DNA of 18,457 bases from Propionibacterium sp. GTDB taxonomy: Bacteria > Actinomycetota > Actinomycetes > Propionibacteriales > Propionibacteriaceae. The notes below the pieces were generated by a model. It did no database searches. It saw only the letters and a list, made by a program, of their open reading frames with translations, and was not told the origin of the DNA. Each line of letters opens with the position of its first letter. Within the stretch, counting starts at the first letter, position 1. This document shows, one piece after another, positions 13,886 to 18,457 of the stretch. The stretch covers positions 1-18,457 of the forward strand of contig JAAYAO010000145.1 of the NCBI GenBank assembly GCA_012719335.1, written 5' to 3'. Both the position numbers and the translations under genes were made by a program.

Positions 13886-15511
13886 ATGCGCAAGAAACTC
13901 TTCGCTTCGCTGGCCGTGGCCGGCCTGGTACTGCTGTCGGCCTGTGGGGCTCGCACCGACGGCGACACCGAGGGCGGCACGGGTGGCAACGGCGGCACCG
14001 ATGGCGGCTCGTCCGCAGCCGAGGAACAAGCCCGCTACTTCGGCAACACCGACGGCGAACCGAGCGGCACACCCAAGGACACCCTGAACTTCGGCGCCTT
14101 CCAGGTGCCGACCGCACTCGATCCGGTGCGGGCCCTGGGTACCGGCACGTCGGGCGGCATCGAGTTGCACGCCATCTACGACACCCTGCTCACCTACAAC
14201 CCCGAAACTCTGGAGTACTCGCCGCGACTGGCCGAGGACTTCAGCTTCAACGAGGACGGCACCGAGCTCACCCTGAACCTGCGCGAGGGCGTCAATTTCA
14301 CCGACGGCACCCCGTTGAACGCCGAAGCGGTGATCTTCAGCCTGCAACGTCACGTGGACACCCCGTCCCGATTCGGTGCCGGTGTCGGCCAGGCCACCTC
14401 GATGGAAGCCCCCGACGAGCACACCGTGGTGTTGACCTTCGACCGGCCGAACTTCAGCTTCCTGGGTGACCTGACCAACCTGCCCGGCACGGTCGTTTCT
14501 CCGACCGCGGTCGAGGAGCAGGGCGAGGAGGATTTCGGCAACAACCCGGTCGGCGCCGGTCCGTACATGCTGGAGCGCTGGGCCCAGGGTGAGGAGCTCG
14601 TGCTGACCGCCAACCCCGATTACTGGGGTGGCGAACCGAAGACCAAGAACCTGCGCTTCGTGTACCTGGAGAACGAGGAGACCACCATCGACAGCCTCTC
14701 CTCGGGGGCGATCGACGTGATGTTCACCCGTGACCCGGAGATCGGCGCCCGCTTGCAGGAGGAGTTCAACGGTTTCGTCGAACCGACCTCGATGGCGCAG
14801 ATGGTGTTCATGAACAACCGCGAGCAGTACGCCACCTCCGATCCGCGGCTGCGCAAGGCGATCGTGCACGCGATCGACCCGACCGTGATCAACGAGCGGG
14901 CCTATGAGGGCACCGCGATCCCGAGCAAGTCGGTGGTGCCCGAGGGCGCGGCCCTGTTCGGGGCGAGCACGAGCCTGGAGTACGACGTCGAGGCGGCGAC
15001 CGCGCTGGTCGAGGAGGCCAAGGCGGACGGCTTCGACGGCACGATCAACCTGATGTGCGACCAGACCCCGGCCGAACGCAATGTCTGCCAGGTGTTGCAG
15101 GCCCAGTTCGACGCGGTCGGTTTCTCCACCGAGGTCGAGTACCGCCGCGACAAGGCCAACCAGGTCTGGGCGATGCACGACTTCGAGGTGTCGCTGTCGT
15201 ACCAGGCGATGCCCGACACCGACATTCCGGCGAACCTGTGGAACAACTACGGTTCGACCGCCAACACCAACGTGAACGGGTACAACAACCCGAACTTCGA
15301 CAGTGCCGGTATCGAACTGTTGGGGGCCAACTCGGTGGAGGACAAGCAGGCCGCCCTGGCGAAGGTGCAGGAGGCCTTCGACGAGGATCCGCCGATCGCG
15401 ATGCTGTCGACCATGGCGACCACGGTCGGCTGGAACGACAACGTCTTCGGCGTCGTGCCCTCCGGTGCCTACACGGTCTTCCTGGATCAGGCCATCGTCG
15501 GCACCAACTGA
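13886..15511 (+). CDS. ABC-transporter solute-binding lipoprotein, family 5 (peptide/opine/oligosaccharide type)
   Basis: A 541-residue SBP_bac_5 protein. The start has GGAAGGA 5 bases upstream. The signal peptide is clear: MRKK, a hydrophobic stretch AVAGLVLL, then the lipobox LSAC with Cys20 as the lipidation site, followed by a Gly/Thr/Ser-rich linker to about residue 47. Mature-domain landmarks include LDPVRALGTGTSGGI, YDTLLTYNPETLEYSPRLAE, LREGVNFTDGTPLNAEAV and NNPVGAGPYMLERW, all typical of DppA/OppA-like folds. It should sit outside the membrane and deliver a ligand to a permease, yet no permease or ATPase genes for import adjoin it. It diverges from the SDR/SnoaL/SIS operon, hinting at a shared substrate. 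The ligand could be a peptide, opine, sugar conjugate or similar. Confidence 0.92.
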   Translation: MRKKLFASLAVAGLVLLSACGARTDGDTEGGTGGNGGTDGGSSAAEEQARYFGNTDGEPSGTPKDTLNFGAFQVPTALDPVRALGTGTSGGIELHAIYDTLLTYNPETLEYSPRLAEDFSFNEDGTELTLNLREGVNFTDGTPLNAEAVIFSLQRHVDTPSRFGAGVGQATSMEAPDEHTVVLTFDRPNFSFLGDLTNLPGTVVSPTAVEEQGEEDFGNNPVGAGPYMLERWAQGEELVLTANPDYWGGEPKTKNLRFVYLENEETTIDSLSSGAIDVMFTRDPEIGARLQEEFNGFVEPTSMAQMVFMNNREQYATSDPRLRKAIVHAIDPTVINERAYEGTAIPSKSVVPEGAALFGASTSLEYDVEAATALVEEAKADGFDGTINLMCDQTPAERNVCQVLQAQFDAVGFSTEVEYRRDKANQVWAMHDFEVSLSYQAMPDTDIPANLWNNYGSTANTNVNGYNNPNFDSAGIELLGANSVEDKQAALAKVQEAFDEDPPIAMLSTMATTVGWNDNVFGVVPSGAYTVFLDQAIVGTN

Positions 15512-15532
15512 CATCCACTGATCCGCCCGATT

Positions 15533-15568
15533 CCGGCCCCCGCGTTCCTCCCGAACAGCGGGGGCCGG
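15533..15568. terminator. Strong two-way hairpin terminator
   Basis: An 11-base perfect stem, CCGGCCCCCGC (15533-15543) with GCGGGGGCCGG (15558-15568), is extended by GTTC/GAAC (15544-15547 with 15553-15556) around a CTCCC loop, with one bulged A at 15557. It lies between converging genes, 21 bases after the lipoprotein stop and about 40 before the exporter stop. No T-run follows on either strand, as is common in GC-rich actinobacteria. Confidence 0.75.
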
Positions 15569-15608
15569 GTCGTTCCCGTCCCGAACCCGCAGCCCCGGGC
15601 GGTGGTGA

Positions 15609-17486
15609 TCAGTCCCGGTGGGCGAATTGCTTGTCGTAGAGCTCGGCGTACAGCCCGTCGGCCTCCAGCAACTCCTCGTGGCTGCCGCGCTGAACGATCT
15701 CGCCACCGGAGACGACCAGAATCTGGTCGGCATCACGGATGGTGGACAACCGGTGCGCGATCACGATGCTGGTGCGGTTCTCCATCGCCCGGTCCAGGGC
15801 TTCCTGGACGGCCGCCTCGGATTCCGAATCCAGGTGAGCGGTGGCCTCGTCCAGCACCACGATCGGCGGCGATTTCAGCAGCAGCCGGGCGATCGCCAGC
15901 CGTTGCCGTTCACCGCCCGACAACCGGTAGCCGCGTTCGCCGACCACGGTGTTCAACCCGTCGGGCAGGCTGCGCACCAGGTCGGCCACCTGGGCGGCTT
16001 CGAGGGCGGCCCACAGTTCGTCCTCCCCCGCGCCGGGACGGGCGTAGGTCAGGTTGGCCGCGATCGTGTCGTGGAACATGTGCGCGTCCTGGGTGACGTA
16101 GCCGACGCGGTCGTGCAGCCCGGCCAGGTGCCATTGCCGCACGTCGGTGCCAGCCACCTCCACCGACCCGCCGGTGACGTCGTAGAGCCGGGCGATCAGG
16201 TGGGTGATGGTGGTCTTGCCGCCGCCGGAGGAGCCGACCAGGGCCATCGTCTGCCCCGGTTCGACCCGGAAGCTGATGCCCTTGAGCACCTCGGTGTTGG
16301 CCCGTTCGCTGCCGGCCACCGCTTCCAGGCTGCCGAGCGACACTTCCTCGGCGTTCGGGTAGGTGAACCGGACGTCGCGGAACTCCACCGAGGAGGGTGC
16401 CTCGGGGGTCACCGCGTCCTCGGCCTCGGTGATCATCGGCTTCAGGTCGAGTACCTCGAAGACTCGGTCGAAGCTGACCAGCGCGCTCATCACGTCGATC
16501 CGCACGTTGGTGAGCTGGGTCAACGGGCCGTAGAGCTGGGCCAGCAGCCCGGCCAGGGCGGTCACGGTGCCGACGGTGAGCACCCCGTCGATGGCCTGCA
16601 GACCACCCGCGCCGTACACCAAAGCGGTCGCGAGGGCCGCGACCAGGGTCAGCGACACCATGAAGAAGCGCTGGTTCATCGCGATCTGCACCGAGATCTC
16701 CCGCACGCCGCCGGCCTTCTCGGCGAAGGCGTCGTGCTCGTCGGCAGGACGTCCGAAGAGTTTCACCAGCAACGCACCCGAGACGCTGAACCGTTCGGTC
16801 ATCGAGGCCGACATGTCGGCGTTGTACTGCATCTGGCGGCGGGTCAGGCCGGCGAGTTTCTTGCCCATGATCCGGGCGGGAATGAAGAAGATCGGCAGCA
16901 ACACCAGGGACGCCAGGGTCAGTTGCCAGCTCAGCACGATCATCGCGCCGGCCACCAGCACCAGCCGGATCACGTTCGACACCACATTCGACAGGGTGGA
17001 CGTGAAGGCCTGCTGGGCGCCGATCACGTCACTGTTCACCCGGGAGACCAGCTTGCCGGTCTGTGCCCGGGTGAAGAAGGCCACCGGCATCGCCGACACG
17101 TGGTCGAAGACCTCGGTGCGCAGGTCGTAGATCAGACCCTCACCGATCTTGGACGAGCACCACCGCTCGACCAGTGAACTCAGCGCGCTGGCGATCGCCA
17201 GGCCGGCCACGATCAGCGACAGGAGGATCACGATGCGTTTGTCGCCGCCGAGCACGCCCTGGTCGATGATCTCCTTGAACAGCAGCGGCGGGGCCACCGA
17301 GAGTGCGGCCCCGAGCACGACCATCGCCACGAAGAGCACGATCGTGCCGCGATAGGGCTTGGCGTAGCCGAGTACCCGGCGCCAGATCGTCCGGTTCAAC
17401 CGGAAGTCGCCGATGTCCTCGCCCTTGCCCATCCGGCGGGCCAGACCTCCGGGGCCCATCGGGCCCCCACCCATTCCCATACTCAC
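15609..17486 (-). CDS. ABC exporter half-transporter (fused membrane and ATPase domains)
   Basis: A 625-residue protein. A Gly/Met-rich N-terminus (1-27) is followed by six hydrophobic segments between about 45 and 325, then the nucleotide-binding domain: Walker A GSSGGGKTT (418-426), Q-loop Gln466, signature LSGGERQR (522-529), Walker B IVVLDE (542-547) and H-loop His578. All key residues are intact, so it should work as a homodimer (or with a partner) to export lipids, drugs or peptides. GTG at 17486 is taken as the start, with GAAAGG about 10 bases upstream; ATGs at 17480 and 17474 are close alternatives. It lies 58 bases after the ABC-F gene on the same strand and may be co-transcribed with it. 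The substrate is unknown. Confidence 0.93.
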   Translation of the reverse strand: MSMGMGGGPMGPGGLARRMGKGEDIGDFRLNRTIWRRVLGYAKPYRGTIVLFVAMVVLGAALSVAPPLLFKEIIDQGVLGGDKRIVILLSLIVAGLAIASALSSLVERWCSSKIGEGLIYDLRTEVFDHVSAMPVAFFTRAQTGKLVSRVNSDVIGAQQAFTSTLSNVVSNVIRLVLVAGAMIVLSWQLTLASLVLLPIFFIPARIMGKKLAGLTRRQMQYNADMSASMTERFSVSGALLVKLFGRPADEHDAFAEKAGGVREISVQIAMNQRFFMVSLTLVAALATALVYGAGGLQAIDGVLTVGTVTALAGLLAQLYGPLTQLTNVRIDVMSALVSFDRVFEVLDLKPMITEAEDAVTPEAPSSVEFRDVRFTYPNAEEVSLGSLEAVAGSERANTEVLKGISFRVEPGQTMALVGSSGGGKTTITHLIARLYDVTGGSVEVAGTDVRQWHLAGLHDRVGYVTQDAHMFHDTIAANLTYARPGAGEDELWAALEAAQVADLVRSLPDGLNTVVGERGYRLSGGERQRLAIARLLLKSPPIVVLDEATAHLDSESEAAVQEALDRAMENRTSIVIAHRLSTIRDADQILVVSGGEIVQRGSHEELLEADGLYAELYDKQFAHRD

Positions 17487-17544
17487 TGCGTGTCGACCTT
17501 TCGCGTCCGGTCAGCCCGCCAACCCTACTCGACCACGCAACGAC

Positions 17545-18457
17545 TCAGGCGAGGGAGATCAGATCGGCGTACTCGGGGGTCCACAGGTCCTCCACGCCGT
17601 CGGGCAGGATCAGCACCCGGTCGGGATCGAGGGCTTCGACCGCCCCCTCGTCGTGGGTGACCAGCACCACCGCCCCCGCATAGGTGCGGATCGCTTCCAG
17701 CACCTCCGCGCGGGAGGCCGGGTCGAGGTTGTTGGTGGGTTCGTCGAGCAGCAGGACGTTCGCGCTGGACACCACCAGCATCGCCAGGGCGAGCCGGGTC
17801 TTCTCCCCTCCCGACAACACCCCGGCCGGTTTGTCGACGTCGTCGCCGGAGAACAGGAAGGAGCCGAGCACCTTGCGCACCTCGGTGTCGTTCAGGTTCG
17901 GGGAGGCCGAGACCATGTTCTGCAGCACGCTGCGGGTGACGTCGAGGGTTTCGTGTTCCTGGGCGTAGTAGCCGAGTTTCAGCCCGTGCCCGGCGATCAC
18001 CTCACCGGTGTCGGACTTCTCCAGCCCGGCCAGAATGCGCAACAGAGTGGTCTTGCCGGCACCGTTCAGGCCGAGCACCACCACCTGGGAGCCCTTGTCG
18101 ATGGCCAGGTCGACCCCGGTGAACACCTCCAGTGATCCGTACGACTTGGACAGGTCGCGCGCCATCAGCGGGGTCTTGCCGCAGGGTGCGGGTTCGGGGA
18201 ACCGGATCTTCGCGACCCGGTCGCCGGCTCGCTCCCCCTCGATGCCGGCGAGCAGTTTCTCGGCCCGCTTGGCCATGTTCTGGGCGGCGACGGCCTTGGT
18301 GGCCTTGGCCCGCATCTTGTCGGCCTGGGCCATCAGTTGATCGGCCTTGCGTTCGGCATTGAGCCGTTCGCGCTTGCGTCGCTTCTCGTCGGTTTCGCGC
18401 TGGGTGAGGTACCGCTTCCAGTTCATCGCGTACACGTCGATCTCGGAGCGGTTCGCG
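17545..18457 (-). CDS. ABC-F family ATPase, N-terminal half outside window
   Basis: About 303 C-terminal residues are visible, reading in frame to the right edge (ANRSEIDVYAMNWKRYL onwards). They comprise a charged coiled linker rich in Lys, Arg, Glu and Ala (the P-site-tRNA-interaction-type arm between the two ATPases), then the second ATPase: Walker A GLNGAGKTT, signature LSGGEKTRLALA, Walker B VLLLDEPTNNLD and the H-loop VTHD. There are no membrane segments. ABC-F proteins act on the ribosome, either as translation factors or by protecting it from antibiotics. This form resembles widely conserved actinobacterial members, so a housekeeping role is more likely than resistance. The true start and first ATPase lie beyond 18457; the in-frame GTG and ATG codons near 18424-18435 are internal. 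Confidence 0.92.
   Translation of the reverse strand, partial: ANRSEIDVYAMNWKRYLTQRETDEKRRKRERLNAERKADQLMAQADKMRAKATKAVAAQNMAKRAEKLLAGIEGERAGDRVAKIRFPEPAPCGKTPLMARDLSKSYGSLEVFTGVDLAIDKGSQVVVLGLNGAGKTTLLRILAGLEKSDTGEVIAGHGLKLGYYAQEHETLDVTRSVLQNMVSASPNLNDTEVRKVLGSFLFSGDDVDKPAGVLSGGEKTRLALAMLVVSSANVLLLDEPTNNLDPASRAEVLEAIRTYAGAVVLVTHDEGAVEALDPDRVLILPDGVEDLWTPEYADLISLA

Noticed and set aside
13640..15736. A 698-codon minus-strand open frame opposite the binding-protein gene
   Set aside because: The opposite strand has a signal peptide, lipobox and SBP family motifs with a good ribosome site. The antisense reading is low-complexity and runs across the divergent promoter and the terminator.
15618..17177. 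A 519-codon plus-strand open frame opposite the ABC exporter
   Set aside because: The exporter has every ATPase motif in place; the antisense frame is Gly/His/Gln-rich shadow sequence.

Overview
The window is very GC-rich, with dense operons, frequent 4-base start/stop overlaps, GTG starts and a DUF222/HNH (13E12-type) protein. Together these point to an actinomycete. Propionibacteriales or a close relative is a guess from overall feel, not a measured placement. Seventeen protein-coding genes are supported; the first and last run off the window. I see no tRNA, rRNA, CRISPR array or insertion sequence, and no gene-free stretch longer than about 210 bases.

Left block (1-8833): a catabolic-looking gene cluster built around a divergent promoter region at 6095-6197. 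Leftwards runs a tightly coupled operon: the gamma, alpha and beta subunits of a 2-oxoacid:ferredoxin oxidoreductase, a GntR/FCD regulator, a 2x[4Fe-4S] ferredoxin, an acyl-CoA dehydrogenase and a truncated-by-window acyl-CoA ligase. Rightwards run a medium-chain dehydrogenase/reductase (MDR) with unusual metal-site residues and a second acyl-CoA ligase whose usual catalytic A10 lysine is glutamine. The parts fit oxidation of a carboxylic or 2-oxo acid through CoA thioesters, with electrons passed to ferredoxin. The substrate cannot be read from sequence. An AT-rich near-palindrome in the divergent region is a good candidate operator for the embedded regulator.

Middle block (8834-13679): a DUF222/HNH nuclease-like gene, probably made from a leaderless transcript, with a long odd C-terminal tail. 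To its right lies a leftward four-gene run: a short-chain dehydrogenase, two tandem SnoaL/NTF2-like proteins that are about half identical, and a stand-alone double-SIS sugar-phosphate isomerase/deglycase-like protein.

Right block (13680-18457): a divergently transcribed family-5 solute-binding lipoprotein with no permease genes beside it. A strong hairpin terminator separates it from a convergent ABC exporter half-transporter, and an ABC-F protein enters from the right edge. The binding protein faces the SDR/SnoaL/SIS operon across a 206-base divergent gap, so uptake and processing of one small molecule is a reasonable but untested link.
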